A stretch of 64,000 nt of DNA, taken from the NCBI RefSeq assembly GCF_026262505.1, contig NC_067207.1, positions 124,001 through 188,000 on the forward strand, read 5' to 3'. This DNA is from Trichomonas vaginalis G3 (Eukaryota; Parabasalia; Trichomonadida; Trichomonadidae). Within the stretch, counting starts at the first letter, position 1. Every line of letters begins with the position of its first letter. The position numbers and the translations under genes were made by a program. A model generated the notes under the pieces. That model was not told the origin of the DNA and did not search any database. It was given only the letters and a program-made list of their open reading frames with translations. Below, piece after piece: positions 33,349 to 43,670 of the stretch.

Positions 33349-34521
33349 TTAAAGGAGGCCAGCAAGATCAACATTGGAAGAGCTACTAGGTACAAGGTAA
33401 TTAAGAGCTGATTGGGATGTAGATCTTGACCTATAATTTGCAATTTTCGTTCTCAATTTTCCAGAGTTCGAAAACGCAATTCTTCGACCAGCATTTCCTG
33501 TTGCATTCACCTTCTTCTCTACATTGATCACGTGAAGATGCGGAAGTCCTGGCGGAGATTTCTGGGCTGAATTTGATTGGATTTCTTCAGTAAATGGCGA
33601 AACGATACCGAACTCTCTAACAGTACCCATCCTCTCGCATTCTTTGGTCAATGCTTTAAGGGAAACTGTTCGAAGTTTGTCTTTAGATTCGATTGTCTTC
33701 ATCCAAGGGTATTTTTCGTTGACAAGTTGGTTACTGATATTCAGCCATGGATGACTTAGTACTTTATCCATATCAAATCTGTTTCTTGGATTAACTTGCA
33801 TCATCCCTTGAATTAAATCAGTAAGTTCGGGAGATAGACCTTGAGGTAAACAGTAATCACCTTTAAGAATCTGATGGAGCATAACAGATGTGTTTGTCGT
33901 GGACCAAGGATGAGATCCAGTTACCATGAAAAATAAAATGACGCCTAAGGACCAGACATCGCTAAGTCTTCCATCGTATGGTACTCGGCACAAACATTCT
34001 GGCGAACAGAAACACGGAGAGCCGCAAAATGTTTGCATCATAATTTCTTTCGTAAGGTAACCACATAATCCGAAATCGGAGACTTTAATGTGGGGGAACT
34101 TGTCAATAAGAATATTCTCCGGCTTCAAATCTCGATGAGCAATACCATATGAATGACAAACGGAGACAGCCGTGGCCATTTGCTTAAATATCAATGCAGC
34201 AAGAGGCTCGTCGTACTTCTGATTCTGAATAATGTTTTCGTATAATTCACCACCTTCACAGTGGTCGATGATCAAATAAAAATTTTTAGTATCCCAAAAA
34301 AAATCGTATAATGCTACAATATTCTCGTGCCTTATGAATGCCATAGCGTTAATTTCTCTTTGAAATCTATTTTGGTCACCTGGATCAATTAAATTTGATT
34401 TCGGAACAATTTTACATGCATATATATTACCATTTTCTATATTTTTCACCTTTGAGACCGTGCTAAACGAGCCTTGGCCCAAAGTATTAAGAAACTGGTA
34501 TGATTTAAGTTTATCCGTCAT
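33349..34521 (-). CDS. Serine/threonine protein kinase, CAMK/SNF1-like
   Basis: A 390-residue kinase with all core motifs: glycine loop GQGSFSTV (15-22), K37 in YACKIV, alpha-C E56, HRDLKPEN with catalytic D131, DFG with D149, the CGSPCFCSPE activation segment and DVWSLGVILF. The domain ends near residue 265 (PRNRFDMDKVLSHPWL). The GSPxFxSPE spacing and the lack of inserts fit the CAMK/AMPK-related group. The C-terminal 120 residues are basic and Ser-rich with no recognised domain, so regulation cannot be read. The first codon of the open frame is TTG directly before ATG; ATG at 34,521 is used. Its promoter is cramped: the Maverick element begins only 87 bp upstream of the start codon. The stop overlaps TAATAAA. 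Confidence 0.92.
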   Translation of the reverse strand: MTDKLKSYQFLNTLGQGSFSTVSKVKNIENGNIYACKIVPKSNLIDPGDQNRFQREINAMAFIRHENIVALYDFFWDTKNFYLIIDHCEGGELYENIIQNQKYDEPLAALIFKQMATAVSVCHSYGIAHRDLKPENILIDKFPHIKVSDFGLCGYLTKEIMMQTFCGSPCFCSPECLCRVPYDGRLSDVWSLGVILFFMVTGSHPWSTTNTSVMLHQILKGDYCLPQGLSPELTDLIQGMMQVNPRNRFDMDKVLSHPWLNISNQLVNEKYPWMKTIESKDKLRTVSLKALTKECERMGTVREFGIVSPFTEEIQSNSAQKSPPGLPHLHVINVEKKVNATGNAGRRIAFSNSGKLRTKIANYRSRSTSQSALNYLVPSSSSNVDLAGLL

Positions 34522-34607
34522 CAAAATTTTTTGAAAAAGTGTAACAAAACAAAAAAACGCGATGGAGATTAATTTTAGGTTAAAAAAAAAAAAAAAAAAA
34601 AAAAAAA

Positions 34608-34647
34608 GGTAGTGGGGCTTCCAGGCACTTCGTGCCCTCTAGCCCCC
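34608..34647 (+). repeat. Left terminal repeat core with internal hairpin
   Basis: The outermost 40 bp are shared with the right end (62,420-62,459). Within them GGCAC-TTC-GTGCC forms a small perfect hairpin, a likely recognition or structural element for end processing. Confidence 0.75.
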
Positions 34648-34700
34648 CGTCAGTTTTTCTGTCACTTTTCAGGTAAAAACATTTTTATTATATATATAAA

Positions 34701-35519
34701 ATGAATTTTACAAAACCACCGTTACCCTTCTTTGGAAATAAGAGTAGATGTAAAGATATTCTATTGAGAGAACTTAAGAAACTATCGAATGGTCTAACAT
34801 TTGTAGATTTGTTCGGTGGAAGTTTCTATATATCCCATCTGTGCCATACCGTATTCCCAGACTCAAAGATTATATGCAATGACTTCGACAACTATATGAA
34901 CCGTCTCAAACATATACCAGACACTAACAAAATATTGAAAGAGTTAAAAGAAAAGATACCTATAGGTAAGATGGAACGTATACCATTAGATAAGAAAAAT
35001 ACTGTCAGAGAGGTTTTGAAAAAGGCAGAGTATATTGACTGGGATAGTATATCTGCTAGACTATTATATAGTGGTGCTATAAGAGTTCATGACATTGAAA
35101 CACTTATGTCAAAAGTTTTATATCTTAACTATACAAATGTTTTCAAAGAGAACATAGAAAAATATATTGAGGGTATAGAGTTTGTGAGATGTCATTGGAC
35201 AGAGTTGTATGAAAAATATAAAGACAAGGAAAATGTTTTCTTTATAGTGGACCCGCCGTTCTATAACACATGGGATTTTCAATACCAAGTAGACTGGACT
35301 TTGAGAGACTCTTTAGAAACTTTAGACGTTTTACATAACCATCCATGCTTTTACTTTACATCCGATAAAAGTGGTTTGGAAAGTGTCATGAGATGGTTAG
35401 AGGACATACATGACTATGAGTTTAGATATGACAAGATAGAATATGAGAGAGGTCCTATAAACCGGAGAAAGTGTCATAACAAAGAAATTTTATTGGTAAG
35501 TAAATGTGGTTTGAAATAG
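34701..35519 (+). CDS. Maverick D12-class DNA adenine-N6 methyltransferase, left copy
   Basis: A 272-residue protein of the Dam/D12 class. PPLPFFGNKSR at the start is the SAM-side F-x-G-x-K motif, FVDLFGGSF the second SAM-binding loop, and VDPPF (about residues 188-192) the catalytic DPPY-type motif of adenine-N6 methyltransferases. It looks whole. It sits at the extreme end of the element, 53 bp inside the terminal repeat, and starts after an ATATATATAAA box. It might mark element DNA against host nucleases or control its replication; that role is inference. Confidence 0.85.
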   Translation: MNFTKPPLPFFGNKSRCKDILLRELKKLSNGLTFVDLFGGSFYISHLCHTVFPDSKIICNDFDNYMNRLKHIPDTNKILKELKEKIPIGKMERIPLDKKNTVREVLKKAEYIDWDSISARLLYSGAIRVHDIETLMSKVLYLNYTNVFKENIEKYIEGIEFVRCHWTELYEKYKDKENVFFIVDPPFYNTWDFQYQVDWTLRDSLETLDVLHNHPCFYFTSDKSGLESVMRWLEDIHDYEFRYDKIEYERGPINRRKCHNKEILLVSKCGLK

Positions 35520-35635
35520 GACTACTTGTTTTAGGTTTTTTCCATTGTGTCATTTACTTATTTGACGTGGCAGAAAGATATAGAGAATATGAAGATGAAC
35601 CAATGCCTGCAAATGTTCAGCATATGTACTCGTAA
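35504..35635 (+). CDS. Maverick 43-residue membrane protein, left copy
   Basis: Starts inside the last codons of the methyltransferase, in another frame. One hydrophobic segment (WFEIGLLVLGFFHCVIYLF) covers the first 20 residues, followed by an acidic tail ending HMYS. The same frame, length and sequence occur in the right arm (61,266-61,397), which argues that it is a real gene. Could be a virion or lysis-type membrane peptide; function unknown. Confidence 0.55.
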   Translation: MWFEIGLLVLGFFHCVIYLFDVAERYREYEDEPMPANVQHMYS

Positions 35636-35659
35636 GAGATATTTTTATCTAATATTAAA

Positions 35660-36022
35660 ATGGACGCACAGAACTTAGCGAATGCACAGCAACCTGGACA
35701 ACCAAACCCAGAGAATATTCCAAATGAAGTTAGAATACAAACTGCAATGGCAAACTATGGTCAAGTGCCAACAGATGTACAAATGCAAACTGCCATGTCA
35801 AATGACGCTGCGTTAGGTTTGCCACCATGGTATGCAAATATGAGATGGAAAGAGTTTTATACAAACCCTGAAGTGGGATATAAACAACTCTATGCAGATG
35901 ACGCGAACACAGGAGTTGACCCAGAGTATGTTTTCTACCAGAGGAGAAATAGAATGTATGAGCTCCAGTTAAAGAATGCTATGGAACTCAGAAGGAAACG
36001 TAAGAGACTAGGCGGACATTAG
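35660..36022 (+). CDS. Maverick 120-residue protein, left copy
   Basis: Asn/Gln/Pro-rich N-terminal half with a near-repeat (VRIQTAMANYGQVPTD, VQMQTAMSNDAALG), then a W/Y-rich middle (PPWYANMRWKEFY) and a strongly basic end (NRKRKRLGGH-like). Looks whole and differs from the right-arm copy by only about one residue. The basic end suggests nucleic-acid contact. No family recognised; a small virion protein is possible. Start follows TTTTTATCTAATATTAAA. Confidence 0.65.
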   Translation: MDAQNLANAQQPGQPNPENIPNEVRIQTAMANYGQVPTDVQMQTAMSNDAALGLPPWYANMRWKEFYTNPEVGYKQLYADDANTGVDPEYVFYQRRNRMYELQLKNAMELRRKRKRLGGH

Positions 36023-36040
36023 ATTTTTACATATAGTAAA

Positions 36041-36283
36041 ATGGGTTTCTTCAGTAGTATTGGAAACTTCTTTCGAAATGTTGGAAGAGGTATATGGAAT
36101 GGAATAAAAACCGTAGGAAGAGGAATTTGGAACGGTGTCAAAAATATTGGTAAAAGAGTAGGTCAGTTCGTTGGTATTATACCTAAAGACCCTGAACCAG
36201 AAGAACAAGCTCCTGTTATACAACAGCCTGAACCTGCACCACAGTCTAGTTGGCAACCAAATCCAACACCTCAACCGTATTAA
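36041..36283 (+). CDS. Maverick 80-residue amphipathic protein, left copy
   Basis: The first 50 residues carry three imperfect Gly-rich amphipathic repeats (IGNFFRNVGRGIW, IKTVGRGIW, VKNIGKRVGQFV); the rest is Pro/Gln/Glu-rich. This resembles membrane-active capsid peptides such as the lytic part of adenovirus protein VI, but that is a likeness of style only. Looks whole; the right-arm copy is nearly identical. Ends two bases before the end of the oppositely oriented next gene. Confidence 0.6.
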   Translation: MGFFSSIGNFFRNVGRGIWNGIKTVGRGIWNGVKNIGKRVGQFVGIIPKDPEPEEQAPVIQQPEPAPQSSWQPNPTPQPY

Positions 36284-36285
36284 AA

Positions 36286-37134
36286 TTATATTTTTACCGT
36301 TCGATAGTAGTTGTATATGAAACTAAGTTCTAAGTAAAACGCGTGGTATAATGGAATTATTCTCTTTCTTCCATCTGTAGTAAACCATACTTGAAAGTCT
36401 GAAATACTTCCACTTGGTGGTTCGTATAGCTTTGTAGGTTTTTCGTAAAAGTCATTTGCCAAGCATAAAAAAGAGTTTTGTGCACCAGAAAATGAAGCAT
36501 GAACTATAATAGCATCTGAGTCGAAAACATCTTTAAATAAATATGGTTCATCTCTTGCATATCGACTGTAAATATTTGCTAAAGGAAGTTTGACTTTCTG
36601 ATTTAACATTCTTTGCAAATAATACCATGACATTGCAGTGAATTCTGTATATATTTGTTCGTCTTTCTTTGGATTGTCTTCGTAGATTTGAAATGACACT
36701 TGTGAATTTTGTTTGTCATATACAATTCTCACATAAAGTGTGCTCTCGGTATTTGCATATTCATCAGCATATTTTGCATAACATGAATTTATTTTATCTT
36801 CTATATTTTTTAACGCAGTCTGTAGAGAAGATGAAAGGTCAACTTGTATTAGCTCAATTTCTTCCCACATTTTTCGTTTCCCTTCAGATATATAATCTAT
36901 ATGAAACCTTACAATAAATGGAAAACTTTTATCTTCTACAGACACAAACTTCATTCTACGAAAGCCAATAGCTTTTGTGACAGATGGGTCTCTTAGCCAT
37001 CTTAATGGGTAGTCAAAACGATAGCCTTCATGCTTTACGGTCTCTGTCTCAAACTTTTGACCGACATTAGTAAAAAGTTCATCTAATGGTTTAGTTGTAG
37101 CAACTCTTGAATTTTCTTTTTCTATTGGAAGCAT
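36286..37134 (-). CDS. Maverick structural-type protein, left copy (family of three)
   Basis: A 282-residue protein, looks whole. The first 60 residues (to GFRRMKF) and the last 75 (from DAIIVHASF) are almost identical to the right-arm copy, but the middle is quite different; a third, more distant relative lies at 54,897-55,757. The beta-rich ending (FQVWFTTDGRKRIIPLYHAF...) would suit a jelly-roll virion protein, perhaps a minor capsid or receptor-contact protein. I cannot name the family. Transcribed away from the fibre gene across an 18-bp shared spacer. Confidence 0.6.
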   Translation of the reverse strand: MLPIEKENSRVATTKPLDELFTNVGQKFETETVKHEGYRFDYPLRWLRDPSVTKAIGFRRMKFVSVEDKSFPFIVRFHIDYISEGKRKMWEEIELIQVDLSSSLQTALKNIEDKINSCYAKYADEYANTESTLYVRIVYDKQNSQVSFQIYEDNPKKDEQIYTEFTAMSWYYLQRMLNQKVKLPLANIYSRYARDEPYLFKDVFDSDAIIVHASFSGAQNSFLCLANDFYEKPTKLYEPPSGSISDFQVWFTTDGRKRIIPLYHAFYLELSFIYNYYRTVKI

Positions 37135-37152
37135 ATTTTATCTAGAATAAAA
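37135..37152. promoter_or_regulatory. 18-bp divergent promoter between structural and fibre genes
   Basis: Only 18 bp (containing TTTTATCTAGAATAAAA) separate two oppositely oriented ATGs. TATCTA plus a short A-run before the ATG recurs before several Maverick genes, so this is probably a minimal two-way promoter. The same spacer is kept in the right arm at 59,749-59,765. Confidence 0.5.
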
Positions 37153-38532
37153 ATGTCAAATGAAACAGCGTCTATGAGAGAAATACAACACAACCGACAA
37201 CTCATTTTGCAAGCTCTAAATAAGAACACAACAAACTTTTCAAACTATTCTAAGATATCTGAGTCATTGAAAGAAGGAAACTTAAAACTGACATTAAACC
37301 CAATGACAGATGAGTTTCTGTTTCAAGACAACAAGAACCATACTGTTTGTATAAATCCAACAAAAGGAACCTTAAACGAGAAACCTATAGATGAACTTCT
37401 TTTGAAAGCAGATGTTGACAACAAAGCTGACAAAGAGTATGTAGACGATGCAATAGCAAAAGAAGAAGAAAGAGCTAACAAAGCTTATGCAACAAAAGAG
37501 GATGTTGAAAAGAAAGCAGATAAAACATATGTTGACGATGAGTTAGCATGTGTGACTAGTGCGTTAGTGAAGAAGGCATATAAGGAATATGTGGATGAAA
37601 AAGACAATGAAATTAAAGAAAGGGTTGACTGGTACCATGAACGGACATCGAAGATTTTAAAAACTAAAGCCGATACAGGATGGGTTTCAGGGTGTTTAGA
37701 CCTTAAAGCCGACAAGAACCATACACATACCATTGCAAATATTGCAAACTTACAAGAAACCTTAAACAGGAAAAGTGACGTTGGACATACACATACCATT
37801 GCAAATATTGCAAACTTACAAGAAAAGTTAGATGACAAAGCTGACAAGAACCATACACATACAAGTTTTACAACTGTTGCTATAGAAAATATTGAAGGAA
37901 CGGTTGAAGAAACTGGTGGGGATGTATTAGATTGGAAACCTCCTAACTTTCCAGAAGGTTTAACATCGGATAAAAACATAACAACGAGAGATAACATTAG
38001 ATGTAGAGATGTTTATGTCATGGAGGATGAAATAAAGTTAAATATTCACTGCTAAGATTTATATGACAAGAAGCAGACAAAAAGAGCTTCAACATTAAAG
38101 ACAGAAATATTTCAAACCATTTACCCGTTGGTTCTATTTATACGTCTAATGACTCTACCAGACCAGAAGTAAGTACTTGGTTTTGGAACTTGGACTCAAA
38201 TACTCGAAAGTTTTTTTGTATTGTGCACACACTCCAAAGAAAACAGGTGGAAGTAAACGATATCTGTCGACAACCTTGCACCACATAGTCATTCTGGTAC
38301 AACAACTTTTCTGGCGACCATAGCCATCATTAAGAGACCACCATTATACAACTCAGAGTATGAAGCTGGCTAGACTTTTTATCTCCAGATTATAACCATT
38401 CAGCAAAAAGACTTTTCGACAAACTGAACCAGGAGGAAACCACCAACATACTTTACAACAACATCTACAGGACTAGGTAAAACATACATGCCACCTTACA
38501 TGACAGTTTGTGCATGGTATAGAATTGCTTAG
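37153..38532 (+). pseudogene. Maverick phage-type fibre gene, left copy (broken)
   Basis: The intact first part (to 38,055, 300 residues) has a globular head, a shaft of KADKxYVDxxL modules, and two HTHTIANIANLQ repeats like those of bacteriophage tail fibres. The remainder to about 38,532, corresponding to the tip domain of the right copy, is present but broken in several places. Would be the attachment fibre of the virus-like particle. The shaft differs in module order from the right copy. Confidence 0.65.
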
Positions 38533-39469
38533 TCGTCATTTTCAACTTCTTTAGCATATTTCGTCAGAGTTGTCTTATATTTGTTTGGAACTGTCTTTGA
38601 AAGTATACCACTTGAACCTTAACAAGTTTGAAACGAGGTCTGACAATAGTAGTTTTATCTTCTGCTTGCAGTCTGTACATTTTGCCATGTTTGCCTAAAC
38701 TTCATAATATTCTCTTGTATACTTTCTTCTATTTTACGAACACGAATGTGAGTACCTGTCGGGTTCCCTTGTTGTCATAGTCATAGTATTTTTCATATGG
38801 GTCGCGTTAGTATTTCATTTTTACTTGTCACCTTTCTGAAGTTTGAAGCCCGGCATTCTTTCTTTGTTGTCTCTTTTGACTAAATTTTAAATATATAGTC
38901 TTTCTCTAAGTCAGGGTTGTTTTCATTTCTTCACGGGGAGTGGTTTCCCAACTTTTTGTTTACGGTTATTGTAAATATTTAAAACTTGTCTCATCTTTGC
39001 ATGGAGAAGTGTCTATATTTTCGTCATATGACATTTCATTTGCTTACCACCTTGTGGTTGGTTTAAGTCTCTTAACATTTTATACAACCGTCAATGACAC
39101 CAAGAGCAGAATGGTTTTGGTCGACAATGAAATATTGGTTTACATTTTTTGAACGCAGATAGTTTTTAATATCGTCTGATTTGAAAGAACTTTCACAGTC
39201 AGATGTCAGTTTTGTTGGATGGTATTTGTCAACGAATATTGTCAAAGCAGTTTTCACATCTAAAATATTTTTGACTGTAATGGTATGGCTTCACAGTATC
39301 TTGTGTTTTGACCGAACAAATATAGCCAGTATGGTGGTCCATCTTCTCTATATCTCGGAATGTTTTCCATGATATCCATAACCAAGCATTTGGTGTTGAA
39401 CTAAAGATTTTTACCAAGAGTGCTTTCTTTGTTGCTTTAGAAACATACGGTCCTTGTTTGATTCGTCAT
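38533..39469 (-). pseudogene. Maverick integrase, left copy (broken)
   Basis: Minus-strand counterpart of the right-arm integrase, recognisable by LTSDCESSFKSDD and HSALGVIDGCIK. Broken, with several breaks. A retroviral-type (rve, DDE) integrase is a hallmark gene of Mavericks and would insert the element into host DNA. Confidence 0.7.
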
Positions 39470-39486
39470 TTTTATCCTATAGAAAT

Positions 39487-39784
39487 GGGTTTATTTGGGC
39501 CATTAGCAGGAGTCGATCTAGATTTTTGCCCGCAGTGGGAAACTAGCCAGAGGTGCATTTGGAATTGGAAGGAAGATTTTGAGTACATTAGGTATACTGA
39601 AAGAGAAAGCACAACCTATTATACAACTGTACAGAAAGTGTTGGAGGTAGCACGAGATGCAGCAAATCTTATTCCAAATCCTGAAACAAGAGGAAAAGTT
39701 CAAGGGATGATGGACAATGTAGGAAGACAAGCAGTAAACTACTATAACAAAGCAAATGACTACTATAACCAAGCAGACAGCTAA
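39487..39784 (+). pseudogene. Maverick small Gly-rich/Asn-Tyr-rich protein, left copy (broken)
   Basis: Starts MGLFGPLAG and ends in an Asn/Tyr-rich segment (YYNKANDYYNQA). The right arm has the matching piece at 57,037-57,366. Broken. A membrane-active or core virion protein is possible from the Gly-rich amphipathic start; function unknown. Confidence 0.45.
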
Positions 39785-39894
39785 TGGACCAAGGTGAAAG
39801 ATTCTTTAACAGAGGAATAACCATGCACAACAGTGGGTAACCAAACCAACCTAACCGCCTCAAACGTGGGAATGTAAAATTTTTTACTGAGATA

Positions 39895-40050
39895 GAATGA
39901 ACACAATACAGCATTGAGCCAAATGGGTTCAAGATGGATTTGTCGACTTCCAGCAGTTAACACAACCACGTGTTTGTCAAGTTCTTCCTATACCTCAGGA
40001 AGTTTAGACCGACTTAAAAAACCTAAACACACCAGTTGGAAACAAACCAA
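39895..40050 (+). pseudogene. Small Maverick gene relic, left copy
   Basis: Short gene preceded by the TTTTTTACTGAGAT(A/G)(G)AATGA box that also precedes the next gene. Matches 56,785-56,944 of the right arm. Broken in both arms; a Pro/Lys-rich C-terminal segment is recognisable. Unknown function. Confidence 0.35.
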
Positions 40051-40077
40051 ACTAAAAATTTTTTACTGAGATGAAAT

Positions 40078-40651
40078 GACGAAGAAGTTGAAACGGTAGA
40101 TTTGACACACAAACAAAAAGTTCAGAACCATTGTCAAAACCTGTCAAAGAACTTACAGATGAAGAGAAAAATTCATAAAGAAGGTGCCAGGTCTGGAAAT
40201 ACAAACCCTAACTATAAAGCACTTTTCATAGAAATGGAACGGCTAGTATCTCAAAAAAGAAACAGACTCTCACAAATAAAATATTGAAGTCTGAAGGAGC
40301 TTTCGAGACAAACAATGGGAAGGTATACTTCACACGACCAACAGTTTCATTATAGAAATCTCATTGACTTAGAGTCGAAATATTCTAAACTTTACAACAA
40401 ACACAAAAAGTTGAAAGGAAACAAAAACAAATGGCATATGATATTTTATGAAGTGTGACGACACAACTAAACCTGCAAGTGAGGTAAAGTCAGATGAACG
40501 AAAAGTGACGAAAAACGATAGAAGAGAAAAACCAAAACTGAAGATAAACCAAAACAAGTTTAGTTTCCAAACTAAACCAAAGTCAACCTTCATTAGCTGG
40601 TTATGGGTTGGCGTCAAAGACTTATGGCAGCAGGTGGTTATTGTAAAGTAA
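40078..40651 (+). pseudogene. Maverick 194-residue charged protein, left copy (broken)
   Basis: Counterpart of the whole-looking right-arm gene at 56,187-56,771. Preceded by the same TTTTTTACTGAGATGAAATGA box. Broken, several breaks. See right copy for description. Confidence 0.6.
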
Positions 40652-40680
40652 AGAAAAAATATTTTTTTTATTTTATAAAA

Positions 40681-40920
40681 ATGCCCATATAGAATGGATA
40701 GAAAACTGCTAGAATAAAAGCAGAGTTAGAAAGATATGGTTGAAAGTTTCGAGAATTTTAAATATAGGAAGGGAAGACCCATAAAGTCTATGACAAATTG
40801 TCTGGTCTTCGCTACGAAATGGAATTGGAAACAGCACGCGCAAATTATCCAAACAGACTAGAGAGGTTAGAAGAAGAACGTCTTATGGACATGCCTTTCG
40901 ATGTTTCTGAACCGCAATTG
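40681..40920 (+). pseudogene. Maverick 83-residue basic protein, left copy (broken)
   Basis: Counterpart of 55,905-56,156. The arm homology ends inside its last codons. Broken. Confidence 0.55.
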
Positions 40921-41775
40921 AAGGACACGACGGCTTTTGCCAGATTCTTTGGAAACATGACGAACAATTGTATCCTTTGAGAAGGAAAAAGGAAAAGGGA
41001 AGACAAACATGCTCCATGGAAAGAACAAGATATGCATATGAAAAGTACCGTGAAGTTAGAAGTCAAATTAACATCTGGCTCGAACCTTTACAGTAAACTT
41101 TGACGAAGAAAAGAAACAAGAAGAGGCTTCATGGGTGTACTTGCTGCCATACAAGACGGAAATAAGAAAGGATACAATCTCAGACTAACCATAACAGATT
41201 TGGACGGTCACATTATAATGCACATGGCAATGTCCACAAGCTGCAATGCTCTTGACGCTTTCAAGACTACAAAGAGAGACAATGGTTGACTCCGACTCAG
41301 ACATTTTGAATGCAATTGAAGATTGCAAGTGTAAATTTGAATGGTACCAACCTAACCCTCAAGCAGTCAGCAACATGCTGGATATTCCGTTCATAAATAA
41401 GTCTGACATTGACTTGACAAGGTATGGAATTACAATTCAATTGAAATTGTCAATGAACCTTGCATTTACATGTCTCAGGAACTCTGGTCTTGTTACAGAA
41501 GAGAAGATGAAGTATCTTGAGTCATGTGTGAAGACAAGTGTACATTCTCAGAGGTCAATTGGCAAAATTGCACCGTTGGCAAATGTTCAATATCCAGTCA
41601 ACATACCTAAGCTAAAGTTCTTCACATGACGACTATGTTGTTGAGTTCAATTTACCATGGTTGAAGATTGTAATTGTCCACAACACTTCATGTTGAACGA
41701 AAGTCTTAACAAACCATTGTTGGGAAAGGTAAGTGTAACATTGTCAGAGCTGTGTAACAATTCTTTTCGATGAGG
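40921..41775 (+). pseudogene. Unrecognised Maverick gene(s) before the assembly gap
   Basis: Plus-strand coding traces with a Cys-containing segment (SNMLDIPFINKSDIDLTRYG and CLRNSGLVTEEKMKYLE) in the longest open piece (41,246-41,629). No family recognised. Broken; lies between the arm boundary and the N gap, next to capsid-type sequence, so a virion gene is likely. Confidence 0.35.
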
Positions 41776-41800
41776 NNNNNNNNNNNNNNNNNNNNNNNNN
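41776..41800. other. Assembly gap (25 N)
   Basis: Twenty-five unknown bases, a common placeholder for a gap of unknown size. Sequence on both sides is capsid-gene-like but carries many breaks, so base quality near the gap is suspect and genes may be missing inside it. Confidence 0.95.
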
Positions 41801-43670
41801 CATCTGGTTCAAGGTTGTATCCGAACAATCCAACTCCTTGTGGAATTGTGTACTTCTTTTGTACTAGAACTTTGTCTGGAACAAACTTTTGGTCTTGCTA
41901 ACAGTGAAAAGTTTGTTTCGTCTTTTGGTACAAAAGTTTCTGTCAGCTTGTCATCTGGAATTGGTTCCAAAAACAAACCTTCATATTTTTACCCATATGA
42001 AATGTACGCGCTCAGAATATAACGCCAACAGTTTTGGATGCCATGAACGGAAATGTTCCGAATGGTATAACGAATGCGACAATGCCATTAGAAGGTCAGA
42101 AATAGTTCTCTGGAACTTACGAATATACAACTGCTGTTTCTTATGGAAACGTAGGTGAGTTTGGAGAAGGTTCTTCAACAACAGTAGATATTGCTTGCGA
42201 CAGGTTTCATATTATTTCTATTGACAACTCATTCTTATACGTGGAACAAGACATTGAAATAAAACCTTCTGCCAAGTTGTCTGACAAGAAAGGTTGCAAT
42301 GGAATTTTCTATGTCGGATACCAATATGCTCCAGAAGTTTTCATGGGATATAAGATATATTCTAACTCTGACTTAGTTCAAACAGTAACATGGGCAAACT
42401 ATGAATGGTTCGCTTTGAGAAACTCAGTACAACCACAAGCTAGAGAACAAACAGACCAGTATGCAAATATTGAGAAAATAAGATTGACCCTAACGTTTCC
42501 AGGAGTTTATGTTAACCTTTCTGGACAAACTGCAGCAGCAGTAACCAAAGTAAAACTGAAACTTAGAGTTCCTTTGTCATCTTTCCTCATCTTCAGGTTT
42601 TTAAGATACTTGCCAAAACTGGGCAGGAAAAATTTCTATCGAACTTACTCCAAGCAAAAATAACTTAGTCATTGCACCAACACAAGACCCATTCACTATT
42701 ACAGACGTAAAGGGAACAAATCAAACGTCATTCGCCGAATTTTGCAAAGACAAAGTTGACTTAGACTTTGGTTTCTCAAACTTCAACAATGAAGTAAACT
42801 ATTATTTCAATGCTGCTGGAACTGCTTGGGACCCCAGTTAAGTTCACATGCGAAAAGTTTGAAATGCAAGAGAATAGAAAGCAGACTTGCAGTCTATATG
42901 TTGGACCCCAGATATTTCAAATGCTTTAGCTGCAAATATATTGCAGTTCCACTTATGTTCCCTATACACCAAATATCTGTCAGAAGACTTTGCAGGTGAA
43001 GTTTGGAAACCAAAGTGCTGACCCAGGTGCAAGAACAGATATTGCTTTAACAACTGCAATGAAACATGCAGATACTATGTTTGTACTGTTTCAGACGAAC
43101 TATAAATGACTATTCTTGTTTCTACAACCCGGTATTAAATATCATATAAACATAGATGGCAATATTTATCCAAGAGAAGAATATTCTACAGTTGAGGATA
43201 TGAGGTCATACAACTTGACATTAGATGCTATGAACTTTAACAACAACTTCACAACAACCATTAACCTGAAATGCAAAGTTCTATTATGCCATATGTGAAA
43301 GTATGGACTCATACAGGAGGTCAAAAAACTCATATACAAATGGAGACCGTTCAAAACTTTTGGCTTGGCATTCCATTTGCTGACTCAGAAGACTTTATGG
43401 GTGGTATTTTCAACTGTTGGTACTGTACAAATACAATATACTGGTGACAGAGACGGTCCAGATGAACTGAGAGCAAAGAAGTTTTACAAAAACCAATAGC
43501 ACTTTTCACGGAAGATGCTCTTTTGAGATTCGTTCGATGAAAACCTGCTGGGGCTCCTCAGATTGGCATAACGACAGCTTCCATCGAGCAGATTTTGGCA
43601 GCAGGTCAGTAAGTTGTTTCTGAACTGACTTCTCTCCGTCAAATATTGACAGTACGCCAGTTTTGACATA
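41801..43670 (+). pseudogene. Probable Maverick major capsid protein gene (broken)
   Basis: Long plus-strand coding stretch with beta-rich pieces: an early SFLYVEQDIEIKPSAKL strand, a MGYKIYSNSDLV...NYEWFALRNS block, and a late YHINIDGNIYPREEYST...LTLDAMNFNN piece. Order, size and tyrosine/asparagine content resemble the double jelly-roll major capsid proteins of Polintons, though I cannot align it. Broken, several breaks, adjacent to the gap. Position between the arm and the helicase is typical for a virion module. Confidence 0.5.

Larger units (their letters stand above)
34608..40911 (+). repeat. Left inverted arm of the Maverick
   Basis: Matches the right arm (55,920-62,459) in reverse orientation, gene for gene, until both diverge within the last codons of the 83-residue gene. 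The right arm has about 175 bp more between its terminal 40 bp and the methyltransferase. The outer 3.4 kb is well preserved; the inner part is broken in many places. Confidence 0.85.
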
